Source of the DNA: Candidatus Cybelea sp.
Lineage (GTDB): Bacteria > Vulcanimicrobiota > Vulcanimicrobiia > Vulcanimicrobiales > Vulcanimicrobiaceae
Direction of reading: 5' to 3'
Assembly (NCBI GenBank): GCA_036489315.1
Contig: DASXFZ010000012.1
Span: forward strand, 54,089-118,088
Length of the DNA stretch: 64,000 nucleotides
Both the position numbers and the translations under genes were made by a program. Below, piece by piece: positions 16,822-24,817 of the stretch. Under the pieces are notes generated by a model, which saw only the letters and a list, made by a program, of their open reading frames with translations, was not told the DNA's origin and did no database searches. The number at the start of each line of letters is the position of its first letter. The first letter of the stretch is position 1.

Positions 16822-18188
16822 GGAAGATGCTCTTCTTCGAATCCGCCGCTGGCGCTGCGGTGAAGACGTAACCTCGGCGCCTTGTGAACTCCGTCGCGCG
16901 CCCGCAGCTCGGCGGCGAACGCATAGGCGATCGCAAACGCCGCGATCGGTCCCACAATACAGAAGAGCCGGTAGAACGACGTAACTGACGTGACGGAAAT
17001 GTGCAGATAGCGGGCCTGAACGTCGTCGGAACCGGCCAGCGTCAGGGCAAGCGCAAAGACGAAAACCGCGGCGCCCAACGCCGTGCGCCACGGCACGTCG
17101 CGCGGGTTATCGAGGAGTTGATGCGACTGCCGGTCTTTTCGCAGCGCGGCGTCGATCCACGGCCAGATCAAGAGCAGCACGAAAAGAATCGCGGGCAGCG
17201 CAACGGCGGGCCAGAAGACGGACGGAACCGTGTGTCCCCACAGATGCAGCGCGAACGGCGGCCCAATGCGAAGCGCCCCTTCAAGCCAGCCGATGTACCA
17301 ATCGGGTTGCGCTGGACTCACCGCGGTCGAAGGATCGTACGGGCCCCACAGCCAGATCGGGTTGATCTGGACGAGCGCGCCGAGCCCGGCGCAGACCGCA
17401 ACGACGGCGAGCAGCAGCGCGCCCGATTTCACGGCGTAACGGGGCATCAGCGGCGAGCCGACGACGTTGCGCTCGGTGCGGCCCGGGCCGCGAAACTGCG
17501 AGTGTTTCTGCCGCCATACGATGGCGAGGTGCACGGCGATCAGCAACGCAATCAGCGCGGGCACGAGATAGATGTGCACGACGAAGAGCCGGCCGATGAG
17601 GCGTGCCGTCGGATAGAGCCCGTCGATCGCAAGAAACGTCAGCCAGGTGCCGAGCACCGGAACCGACATCAGCACCGAGACGGCGATGCGCAGCCCGGTT
17701 CCGCTCAAGAGGTCGTCGGGCATTGAGTACCCGGTGAAGCCTTCGAAGAGCGCGAGCCAAAAGAGCATTACGCCGACGACCCAGTTGATCTCGCGCGGCT
17801 TGCGAAAGGCACCGGTGAAGAAGATTCGCCCCATGTGGACGGCGATGCCCGCGACGAAGAGCAGCGCCGCCCAATGATGGATCTGGCGAATCAGCAGGCC
17901 GCCGTTGATCTCGAAGCTGAGACGCATCGCGGAGGCATAGGCCTGCGAGACGGTCGCGCCGTCGAGCAGCGAGTAGGGCCCCTCGTAAACGATTTTCGAG
18001 CCGTTGGGATCGAAGAAGAAGGCTAAGAACGTGCCCGTTCCAACGAGCACCGCAAACACGTACATGTTGATTTCGCCCAACATGAAGGACCAGTGATCGG
18101 GAAAGGCTTTGCGTAAGGCGTGGCGGACGAAGTGGGCGCTGCCGAGCCGGTCGTCGATCCAAAGAAGGAAACGCTCGACGTTGGTCAT
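16818..18188 (-). CDS. qcrB: Cytochrome bc complex cytochrome b subunit
   Basis: Membrane quinol-oxidising subunit with two b haems. IHHWAALLFVAGIAVHMGRIF gives one histidine pair and VVHIYLVPALIALLIAVHL the partner helix. PDWYIGWLEG replaces the PEWY of mitochondrial-type enzymes, as is common in the actinobacterial QcrB group. It has 456 residues and includes the C-terminal three-helix part, as in fused QcrB. It is coupled on both sides by four-base overlaps. With QcrA here and the QcrC-like cytochrome at 22.3 kb it would form a complete bcc complex. Confidence 0.92.
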   Translation of the reverse strand: MTNVERFLLWIDDRLGSAHFVRHALRKAFPDHWSFMLGEINMYVFAVLVGTGTFLAFFFDPNGSKIVYEGPYSLLDGATVSQAYASAMRLSFEINGGLLIRQIHHWAALLFVAGIAVHMGRIFFTGAFRKPREINWVVGVMLFWLALFEGFTGYSMPDDLLSGTGLRIAVSVLMSVPVLGTWLTFLAIDGLYPTARLIGRLFVVHIYLVPALIALLIAVHLAIVWRQKHSQFRGPGRTERNVVGSPLMPRYAVKSGALLLAVVAVCAGLGALVQINPIWLWGPYDPSTAVSPAQPDWYIGWLEGALRIGPPFALHLWGHTVPSVFWPAVALPAILFVLLLIWPWIDAALRKDRQSHQLLDNPRDVPWRTALGAAVFVFALALTLAGSDDVQARYLHISVTSVTSFYRLFCIVGPIAAFAIAYAFAAELRARDGVHKAPRLRLHRSASGGFEEEHLP

Positions 18189-18997
18189 CCGCGCTCCCAG
18201 AAGCCTGGCCCAACTGGTTCGGGAAAGTCGCCGCGCGCGCGGAGGATTCCATCGGGGCCGACTTCGATCGGCAGACGCGGCAACGCATGGTCGGCCGGTC
18301 CTGAGAGCACCGCGCCCTCGTTGACGACGTCGAAAACCGACTGATGGCAGGGGCAGAGCAGTTCTCGCGCGGCGGCGCGATAGAGCGCGACCGGACAGCC
18401 GGCATGCGTGCAGAGGCGCGAGTACGCGACGTAGCCCGCGGCGGTGCCGCCGATGTCGGGCGGAAGCCGAATCAGCGTCGCCTGCGATTGCGCGTCGTCG
18501 ATCGCACCGTCGGGAAAGATCGCCACGCTCGAGTCGACGTTCAGTCCGTCGACGTGCACCGGCGTGCCGTCCTCCCGCACGAGCCTCTTACCGGGGCGCC
18601 AACGCGTATGAAAAAGCTGATCGTCGGGCGCGGGCCCCAGCGATCGTATCGGCACGATCAGTGCCGCCGCGAAGCTGCCGAGTGCGCCGACAAGCATCGC
18701 GACCAGAAACCTCGGCCGTGCGATCTTGCGCAGATCGGCGACGGCCAGCGTCTGCTCTGCGGCCCGCTCGCCGGGCGGCGACGGATAGGTTTCGATCGCG
18801 TCGACGACGTGCTCGAACGGGAGTATCCAAAAGGCCCAGCCGGCGAGCGCCAGCGATAATGCGGCGGCGGCGATCGCGATCGCCAGGCCTTCGTATAGGC
18901 GGTCGGGAGCGGTAAAGTAGACGACGATGAAAAGGACGCTCGCGACGACCGCGATGAGGAGCGCCCCTGCGATTCCGAGTTCTTTACGGGGACTCAT
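18185..18997 (-). CDS. qcrA: Rieske iron-sulphur subunit of the bc complex
   Basis: It has 270 residues. Three hydrophobic stretches (about 8-30, 36-60 and 98-118) precede the cluster domain, the actinobacterial arrangement rather than the single anchor of proteobacteria. CTHAGC (196-201) and CPCHQS (215-220) supply the 2Fe-2S ligands Cys196, His198, Cys217 or Cys215 and His218, plus the disulphide cysteines. The start ATG 18997 overlaps ctaE's stop. The long frame upstream is ctaE read out of frame. Confidence 0.92.
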   Translation of the reverse strand: MSPRKELGIAGALLIAVVASVLFIVVYFTAPDRLYEGLAIAIAAAALSLALAGWAFWILPFEHVVDAIETYPSPPGERAAEQTLAVADLRKIARPRFLVAMLVGALGSFAAALIVPIRSLGPAPDDQLFHTRWRPGKRLVREDGTPVHVDGLNVDSSVAIFPDGAIDDAQSQATLIRLPPDIGGTAAGYVAYSRLCTHAGCPVALYRAAARELLCPCHQSVFDVVNEGAVLSGPADHALPRLPIEVGPDGILRARGDFPEPVGPGFWERG

Positions 18998-19584
18998 CGG
19001 ACAAAGTAGATCGTTCCGAAGATACCGACCCAAACAATGAAGACGAAGTGCCAGTAGTAGGTCATGGCCTCGGCGCCGGCCCGCCGGTTCGTCAGCAACG
19101 CGCGGCTGCCCATGCCGATCGCCAGCGCCGTCAAAATGCCGATCCCGGCGATCACGTGCAGCAAGTGGAAGCCGGTCATCGCGTAATAGATCGAACCGTA
19201 GGCGTTGGTTGAGATCGTAAACGTGTCGCTTGCGTAGCCGCGAATCGCGATCGCAACGAAGCCCACCGCTGCGACGATCGCGGCGATGGTCCAGGCTCGC
19301 GCGGCGCGCAGGTTGTTGCGATCCATGGCTCGGCCGGCCAGCACCATCACCGCCGATGCGGCGAAGAGCAGAAAGGTCCCAAACGTCGCCGCCGGCGTGT
19401 CGAGGTGCACCATCGGCGGCGGCCACTGCGAACGGTTGGCGCGCAGGTCGTAGTACGACGCGAAGAGCGCTGCGAAGAACATCAGCTCGGACGAAAGAAA
19501 GAGAACGACTCCAAAGACCAGCGGGTGCGCGCGAACCGGTAACGGCGCAAGCGGCCGTGCGCTACCACTCGCCGACGTGGTCAT
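18994..19584 (-). CDS. ctaE: Cytochrome c oxidase subunit III
   Basis: It has 196 residues with five membrane helices. FGVVLFLSSELMFFAALFASYYDLR and TGFHLLHVIAGI are the usual subunit III blocks, the second with the conserved His. YYWHFVFIVWVGIFGTIYFV closes it. It is the first gene of the leftward six-gene unit, and its start faces ctaC 60 bases away, so the divergent promoter region 19585-19644 serves both halves of the oxidase. Confidence 0.92.
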   Translation of the reverse strand: MTTSASGSARPLAPLPVRAHPLVFGVVLFLSSELMFFAALFASYYDLRANRSQWPPPMVHLDTPAATFGTFLLFAASAVMVLAGRAMDRNNLRAARAWTIAAIVAAVGFVAIAIRGYASDTFTISTNAYGSIYYAMTGFHLLHVIAGIGILTALAIGMGSRALLTNRRAGAEAMTYYWHFVFIVWVGIFGTIYFVR

Positions 19585-19644
19585 ACTAGCGGTCTACCCG
19601 GGGCCAGGGCTTTCTACACCGCGCGGCTTGGGTAAGAGAGCACC

Positions 19645-20292
19645 GTGGATTCTTTGGCCAATCCGGCGTCGCTTCAGGGCGTCGCGATGCGAACCGATTG
19701 GTACGTCTTCATCGGCGCCGGCATAGGCGTCGGAATTTTCGTCTACGCGTGCATTTTTTGGTGCTTGGCGGCCTACCGCGAACGCCGGAGGCCCGATCCC
19801 GCGCAGTTCAGCGGCAACACGCCGCTGGAAATCCTCTACGTCGTCGTCCCGCTCCTGATGGTGGTGGCGCTGTTCGGCGTGACCTACGTCATCGAGATGC
19901 CGATCGATCACGTCGGCGTTTCGCACAACCGCGTCGCGGTAACGGCCTTCCGGTGGTCGTGGCAGTTCGCCTATCCCAACGGCACGATAACGACCGCTAC
20001 GCCGGTCTCGCCGCCAACGCTCTACCTTCCGGCGGGCGAGTCGACGGAGATCGACCTGCGATCGGCCGACGTTACCCACTCCTTCTGGGTGCCGGCCTTC
20101 CTCTTCAAACGCGACGCGATTCCCGGAATGACCAACGTCTTCGATCTGACGCCGTCGCGTACCGGCCGCTATCGCTCCCGCTGCGCGCAGTTCTGCGGGC
20201 TCGATCACGCGTTCATGGCGTTCTACGTGGAGGTCGTCCCGGCACAAACCTATCGGCATTTCCTTACCGGCCGGGGGGGAGGCCAGCCGTGA
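19645..20292 (+). CDS. ctaC: Cytochrome c oxidase subunit II (CuA)
   Basis: It has 215 residues and two N-terminal membrane helices (about 18-43 and 60-82), then the cupredoxin domain. The CuA ligands are complete: His145 (THSFWVP), then Cys180, Cys184, His188 and Met191 in CAQFCGLDHAFM. There is no cytochrome c extension, so it is an aa3 and not a fused caa3 subunit. GTG start 19645. A TAAGAG lies eight bases upstream, so a short-leader promoter is possible. It overlaps ctaD by GTGA. Confidence 0.92.
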   Translation: MDSLANPASLQGVAMRTDWYVFIGAGIGVGIFVYACIFWCLAAYRERRRPDPAQFSGNTPLEILYVVVPLLMVVALFGVTYVIEMPIDHVGVSHNRVAVTAFRWSWQFAYPNGTITTATPVSPPTLYLPAGESTEIDLRSADVTHSFWVPAFLFKRDAIPGMTNVFDLTPSRTGRYRSRCAQFCGLDHAFMAFYVEVVPAQTYRHFLTGRGGGQP

Positions 20293-21857
20293 TCGAATGG
20301 CTCACGACGACCGATCACAAGAAGATCGGCATCATGTACGTCGTGTCGACGCTCTCGTTCTTCGTCATCGCCGGCGTGCTCGCGGCCCTGATCCGGGCGC
20401 AGCTGGCGGTTCCCGGCAACACCCTGCTCGGCCCGCACGCCTACAATCAGGTCTTCACGCTGCACGGTACGGCGATGATCTTTCTCGTCATCGCGCCGTT
20501 CGGAATCGGGCTGGCCAACTATCTCGTGCCGTTGCAGATCGGTGCGCCCGACGTCGCCTTTCCGCGGCTCAACGCGACGGGGCTGTGGCTGTTCGTGCTT
20601 GGCGGCATCACAGTCTTCGCCGGTTTGGCGACCTACGGCGGCGCGGCCGCGACGGGCTGGACGGCGTACGCTCCGATCAACGAGTTTTTCGTGGGCACGG
20701 GTGCCGGCCAGGATCTTTTCTTCATCGGTTTGCTGATGACGAGCATCTCGACGATTCTGACCTCGATCAACCTCCTGGTGACCGTCTTTCTGTTTCGCGC
20801 GCCGGGCATGACGATGTGGCGCATTCCGATCTTTACCTGGGAGATCGTCGCAACGGCGGTGCTAATCATCATGGCCTTTCCGTCGCTCGCGGCTGCCTTC
20901 GCCATGGCACTGATCGAACGCCACCTGGGCGGCCACTTTTTCGATGCGGCGTACGGCGGCAATCCAATTCTCTATCAGCATCTCTTTTGGTTCTTCGGAC
21001 ACCCCGAAGTCTACGTGCTCATTCTGCCCTACTTCGGCATCGTGACCGAGATCATCGCAACTTTCTCGCGTAAGCCGGTCTTCGGGTACGTCGGGATGGT
21101 GATCGCCGCGTTTGCAATCGCGGCGCTGTCGCTGGGCGTTTGGGCGCACCATATGTTCACCACCGGCGCCGTCAGCAATCCGTTCTTTTCGGCGGTGTCG
21201 TTCTTGATTGCGGTGCCGACCGGGGTGAAGTTCGTCAACTGGATCGGAACGATGTGGAAGGGATCGATCGCTTTGCAGGTTCCGATGCTTTTTGCCATCG
21301 GCTTCCTGCTCAACTTTCTCATCGGCGGGATCACCGGCGTCATGATCGCATCTCCACCGATCGACTACCAGGCCCACGACAGTTACTTCATCGTGCAGCA
21401 CTTCCACTACACGATCGGCGGGGGCAGCATGTTCGCGCTGTTCGGCGCGCTGTACTTCTGGTTCCCCAAGATGTTCGGCGTCAAGCTCGAGGAGGGCATC
21501 GGGCGCTGGGTCTTCGCGCTGCTGTTCCTTGGCTTCAATGCGACCTTCATTCCGATGGGCTTCATGGGCATGGAAGGCATGGCGCGGCGCGTCTACACGT
21601 ATCCGGCGGTGGGACACCTCCCGCTGCTCAACGCCGTCGCCTCCGCCGGAGCGTTGATCATGACGCTGGGCGTCGCATTGTTCTTCATCGACGTCCTCGT
21701 CTCGATTCGACGGCGCGCGCCCGTTGAGGACGACCCGTGGGGCGGATATAGCCTTGAGTGGATGACGACGTCGCCGCCGCCGGAGTTCAACTTCAAAACG
21801 CTGCCGGCGATTCGCAGCCGGCGTCCGGCGATCGATTCGCGGCCGGGCTCCGTCTGA
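20289..21857 (+). CDS. ctaD: Cytochrome c oxidase subunit I
   Basis: Catalytic subunit with haem a, haem a3 and CuB. TLHGTAMIFL holds a haem a ligand, WFFGHPEVYVLILP holds the CuB His and the A-type Glu/Tyr site, and YFIVQHFHYTIGGG holds the histidines of both haems. It has 522 residues and twelve helices. The start is the GTG at 20289 inside ctaC's stop; the long reading frame upstream is ctaC out of frame. It ends one base into ctaF (TGATG). Confidence 0.95.
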   Translation: MIEWLTTTDHKKIGIMYVVSTLSFFVIAGVLAALIRAQLAVPGNTLLGPHAYNQVFTLHGTAMIFLVIAPFGIGLANYLVPLQIGAPDVAFPRLNATGLWLFVLGGITVFAGLATYGGAAATGWTAYAPINEFFVGTGAGQDLFFIGLLMTSISTILTSINLLVTVFLFRAPGMTMWRIPIFTWEIVATAVLIIMAFPSLAAAFAMALIERHLGGHFFDAAYGGNPILYQHLFWFFGHPEVYVLILPYFGIVTEIIATFSRKPVFGYVGMVIAAFAIAALSLGVWAHHMFTTGAVSNPFFSAVSFLIAVPTGVKFVNWIGTMWKGSIALQVPMLFAIGFLLNFLIGGITGVMIASPPIDYQAHDSYFIVQHFHYTIGGGSMFALFGALYFWFPKMFGVKLEEGIGRWVFALLFLGFNATFIPMGFMGMEGMARRVYTYPAVGHLPLLNAVASAGALIMTLGVALFFIDVLVSIRRRAPVEDDPWGGYSLEWMTTSPPPEFNFKTLPAIRSRRPAIDSRPGSV

Positions 21858-22243
21858 TGCGTTCGTTCGTCGGCCTCTTCGCCTTCGCAGCGGCCTTCGG
21901 CGCGGTTATCGCGGTCGTTTACTGGTTCGTGGCGCACGAAGAAGCGGCCGGCACCGCGCTGCTCGCGGTAATGGCGACCGGCTTGGCATTTGCGGCCGCC
22001 TATGCTGTCGTGGCCGAGCGCGATGCACGGCTCGAAGGCGACGATCCGAATGAAACGCCCCAAATGGCTGCCGGCGACGACCTGGGCGTCTTCACCACGA
22101 ACAGCCCATGGCCGGTGCTGATCGCGCTGTGCACGCTTGCGTTGTTTACCGGTCTGTTGTGGTCGCCTTTACTGGGTATCGCCGGACTCGTCGGTATGAT
22201 TCTTTGCTTTTGGCGCCTCGGCGCCGAAAGCGCGCGTACGTAG
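21857..22243 (+). CDS. ctaF: Cytochrome c oxidase subunit IV, actinobacterial type
   Basis: It has 128 residues: two N-terminal hydrophobic segments (about 3-22 and 31-50), a polar middle, and two C-terminal segments (about 86-103 and 106-122). This size, topology and place right after ctaD match the Cyt_c_ox_IV family of bcc-aa3 supercomplexes. ATG 21857 shares one base with ctaD's stop. Sequence identity to any characterised member is not obvious, so position is the main evidence. Confidence 0.72.
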   Translation: MRSFVGLFAFAAAFGAVIAVVYWFVAHEEAAGTALLAVMATGLAFAAAYAVVAERDARLEGDDPNETPQMAAGDDLGVFTTNSPWPVLIALCTLALFTGLLWSPLLGIAGLVGMILCFWRLGAESART

Positions 22244-22308
22244 ATTTTCGACGGCTCCTTCGACGTGGCGCCCGCGCGTTTTGATCAGGGAGACACACTA
22301 GATGCACG

Positions 22309-23001
22309 CTAGTTGGTGGTGCCGAGGAAGCGTATGAATAGCACGAGCGCGCCGAGCCCGAACAGCCAGGCAACGAAGCCTTCGGCAACCGGGCCGTCGT
22401 CCGCGAGCGAGAATCCGCCGGCGTTGGTGCCGCCCGGGGCGTTTCCCTGCGTCTGCACGTAGTTCACATAGTGCGCGATATCGCTGACGTCTTGATCGCT
22501 CAGAACGTCCGAACCAAAGCTCGGCATGACGCCGGGCCCCGCACGGACCGCCTCGGCGACCTGAAAGACCGTCGCCGTGGAGAGCGCGGGCGCGACGTCG
22601 TTTGATCCGACGGACGCACCGTCACCGGTCGCTCCATGGCACTGGGCGCAGTTTTCGGCAAAGAGGCGGCGGCCGGCGTCGATATTGCCGGGCATGACGA
22701 GCGGCAGAGCGGCTGAGGCAGGCTGCGGCGAGAGCTGCAGCACGTACTGCACGATGGCCGTGATCTGCGGCTCGTCGAACCGCGCCACGCGCGGAATTCC
22801 ATTGACGTACGGTGCTGCCGCGGGCATGCGTCCGCTATCGAGCATAAAGTGAACGTCGACCGCCGGTTTGCCGATGAGCGATGGGGCGAGACTCGATCCT
22901 TGGCCGACGTTACCGTGGCACGAGGAGCAGTACGTCGCGTACAGCGTGGCCCCCAGGGCGGCAGCCGCAAGCAGCATTGTAGGCTTGCTTTTACCCGCCA
23001 A
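22309..23001 (-). CDS. qcrC: Di-haem cytochrome c, QcrC-like
   Basis: Two class I cytochrome domains with CSSCH and CAQCH, an N-terminal hydrophobic signal or anchor, and a C-terminal membrane helix (AWLFGLGALVLFIRFLG). This is the layout of the actinobacterial QcrC that bridges bc complex and oxidase. It is separated from qcrAB and points towards ctaF. The start is uncertain: TTG 23001 or the ATG at 22977 that begins right before the hydrophobic stretch. Confidence 0.82.
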   Translation of the reverse strand: MAGKSKPTMLLAAAALGATLYATYCSSCHGNVGQGSSLAPSLIGKPAVDVHFMLDSGRMPAAAPYVNGIPRVARFDEPQITAIVQYVLQLSPQPASAALPLVMPGNIDAGRRLFAENCAQCHGATGDGASVGSNDVAPALSTATVFQVAEAVRAGPGVMPSFGSDVLSDQDVSDIAHYVNYVQTQGNAPGGTNAGGFSLADDGPVAEGFVAWLFGLGALVLFIRFLGTTN

Positions 23002-23022
23002 ATCCGCGGGTACAACGTTCCC

Positions 23023-23361
23023 ATGCGCAGCGCGCTTGGCCTAGTCTTCATGCTATGCACGGTTGCGTGCACGAGCGCGTCGGTCGAGCGACAAGACGTT
23101 AGCGCCGGGACCGGCGCTACTGTCGGGGGGGATCGCATCGCCGGCGCACTTGTTTTTGCGGCAAACTGCGAAACGTGCCATGGCGCGGAGGGCGCCGGGG
23201 GCCCCGTTGGGCCTTCCCTGTACGGGGAATCGAAGCGGATGAGCTACGGAGGGCTCGTTTCCTGGATTGAGGATCCGCAGCCGCCAATGCCGCGCCTCTA
23301 TCCAAAGTTCCTGACGCCTTCTGAGGTGCGCGACGCAGCGGCATACGTCGAGTCGCTCTAA
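23023..23361 (+). CDS. Mono-haem cytochrome c lipoprotein
   Basis: It has 112 residues. A short hydrophobic leader ends in a lipobox (CTVAC), so it is probably anchored by lipid. One CETCH haem site lies at about residue 49, and 'PPMPRLYP' may offer the distal Met. The gene diverges from the di-haem cytochrome, with only 21 bases between start codons if the TTG at 23001 is used. TACAAC ends six bases before the ATG, so a leaderless message is possible. It probably carries electrons in the same chain. Confidence 0.8.
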   Translation: MRSALGLVFMLCTVACTSASVERQDVSAGTGATVGGDRIAGALVFAANCETCHGAEGAGGPVGPSLYGESKRMSYGGLVSWIEDPQPPMPRLYPKFLTPSEVRDAAAYVESL

Positions 23362-23384
23362 TCTTGGGTGGGTATTGAAGCGCT

Positions 23385-23861
23385 ATGCAAGGTAAGGCAA
23401 CCATCGCAGGGCATCCCATTCACCCGATCTTGGTAACCTTCCCAATCGGCTGCTTCGTGGCGGCCATTGTCGCCGACATCATCTCGATCTGGGCGGGGCC
23501 TGCCTTTTGGTCGCCGATGGGGACCTGGCTGATTCTGTTCGGCGTCCTCGGCTCGCTCGTCGCCGGACTCTTCGGCTTCATCGATTATCTGACGGCGCCG
23601 ATGTCGTTCAAAGCAAAGAACGTCGCCGCGTGGCACATGACGCTCAACATCGCGTTGATCGTGATCTTCGGATGGGCCTGCGCAGTGCGCTTTCACGACC
23701 ACACTTCCGTGGGCGGTTACGTGCTGACCGTCCTCGGCATCGCCGTGCTGGCGGTGGCGGGTTATCTCGGCGGGGACGTCGCACATCGCCACCTCGTCGG
23801 TTCGTCCGAGGAGGACGTTACCGAACTTCGTCGCGCGGAGGATCAAACCGCTCGGCGCTAG
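23385..23861 (+). CDS. DUF2231 family membrane protein
   Basis: It has 158 residues and four membrane helices. The start GKATIAGHPIHPILVTFPIG is the family's hallmark (HPxHPxxVxFPIG), with another His in AWHMTLN and in AVRFHDH. Function is unknown; such proteins often sit near respiratory or stress genes, as here, right after a cytochrome c. It could bind haem or metal through the paired histidines, but that is inference. Confidence 0.8.
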   Translation: MQGKATIAGHPIHPILVTFPIGCFVAAIVADIISIWAGPAFWSPMGTWLILFGVLGSLVAGLFGFIDYLTAPMSFKAKNVAAWHMTLNIALIVIFGWACAVRFHDHTSVGGYVLTVLGIAVLAVAGYLGGDVAHRHLVGSSEEDVTELRRAEDQTARR

Positions 23862-23921
23862 CGTCTCTTAAGTTTGAGGTGCGGTCCGCTCGGGCATCAC
23901 GGGGCCGAAGGAGGATCTGCA

Positions 23922-24452
23922 ATGGACGTACTGACGCTGTTAAAACAGGATCACAAAATGGTTGGGGGTCTGCTGGATCGAGCGATAAAGTGCGATCCCG
24001 ACGACGATCGCCTCGCCGGCCTCGCGCAAGAAATAGAAGAGGCGCTCACGGTGCACGCGGCGATCGAGGAAAAGTTCTTCTACCCCGTGCTGCGCGAGCG
24101 CGCCGAGAAAGCTGAAGAAACCGTCGACGTTTTCGAAGCCTATACCGAGCACGCCCTTATCAAGGAACTCATCGCGCTGCTCAAATCGGGACGACAGCCG
24201 GACGAGCAGTTCAAAGCCGAGGTGCAAGTGCTCTGCGAGAACGTGACGCATCACGTCAAGGAAGAAGAAAGCACCATCTTCTCGCTCGCGCGAGGCGTGC
24301 TCGAAGCCGACGAACTCGAGGAAATGGGCGACGAGATGGCGGCGGCAAAGAAACGGATGCTCGCTGCTGCAAAGCGGGCGCCGGCCCGCAAGCGCGCCCC
24401 GGCCCGCGAAAAATCGGCGGGGGCTTCCCGAACGAAGGCTCGGAAGCGCTAA
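23922..24452 (+). CDS. Hemerythrin HHE-domain protein with basic tail
   Basis: A four-helix hemerythrin-like domain (1 to about 125) with the di-iron ligands visible as His11, His45, Glu49, His77, His110 or His111 and Glu115. It is followed by an Ala/Lys/Arg-rich tail (about 135-176, 'AKRAPARKRAPAR') that could bind DNA or anionic surfaces. A strong AAGGAGG lies before ATG 23922. Likely senses or stores oxygen or nitric oxide near the membrane respiratory genes; not proven. Confidence 0.82.
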   Translation: MDVLTLLKQDHKMVGGLLDRAIKCDPDDDRLAGLAQEIEEALTVHAAIEEKFFYPVLRERAEKAEETVDVFEAYTEHALIKELIALLKSGRQPDEQFKAEVQVLCENVTHHVKEEESTIFSLARGVLEADELEEMGDEMAAAKKRMLAAAKRAPARKRAPAREKSAGASRTKARKR

Positions 24453-24755
24453 TCAGTACGCCTTGGGCGCGTAGACGTTAAACGTCACGGCGCGCTCGCT
24501 CGAACGATTGGTGAAGCGGTGCGGCGCGTCGGGCGGGACGATCGCGCTGTCGCCGCTCTTCATCGTGAAGCGCCGCTCGCCGATCTCGGCTTCGACGGTA
24601 CCTTTGGCGACGAACAGCACCTGCTCACTTTGCGGATGCTCGTTGGCGAGCGGACCGCTGGCCTCGCCGGGATCGAGCAGCATCGCCGCGGTTTGCAGGT
24701 GCGTGCCATTTTCCAGTACGGCGAAGCCGGTTCTAACGTCTTCGAGATTGCGCAT
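24453..24755 (-). CDS. Small cupin-domain protein
   Basis: It has 100 residues, a single cupin barrel: NEHPQSEQVLFVAKGTVEAE (first motif with His and Gln/Glu positions) and IVPPDAPHRF (second motif His). It is the usual family of metal-binding small cupins with no assigned substrate. The open frame extends upstream, but ATG 24755 fits the fold start. Its stop meets the hemerythrin gene's stop tail to tail. Confidence 0.78.
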   Translation of the reverse strand: MRNLEDVRTGFAVLENGTHLQTAAMLLDPGEASGPLANEHPQSEQVLFVAKGTVEAEIGERRFTMKSGDSAIVPPDAPHRFTNRSSERAVTFNVYAPKAY

Positions 24756-24817
24756 GAGGGGCGTGTACCCCGCCGCGCTAACCAGGTAACCCGCGCTAGC
24801 GGGAGCAAAGACGCGGC

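Noticed and set aside
19698..20288. Long N-terminal extension of subunit I
   Set aside because: It overlaps ctaC entirely in another frame. GTG 20289 gives the standard subunit I start.
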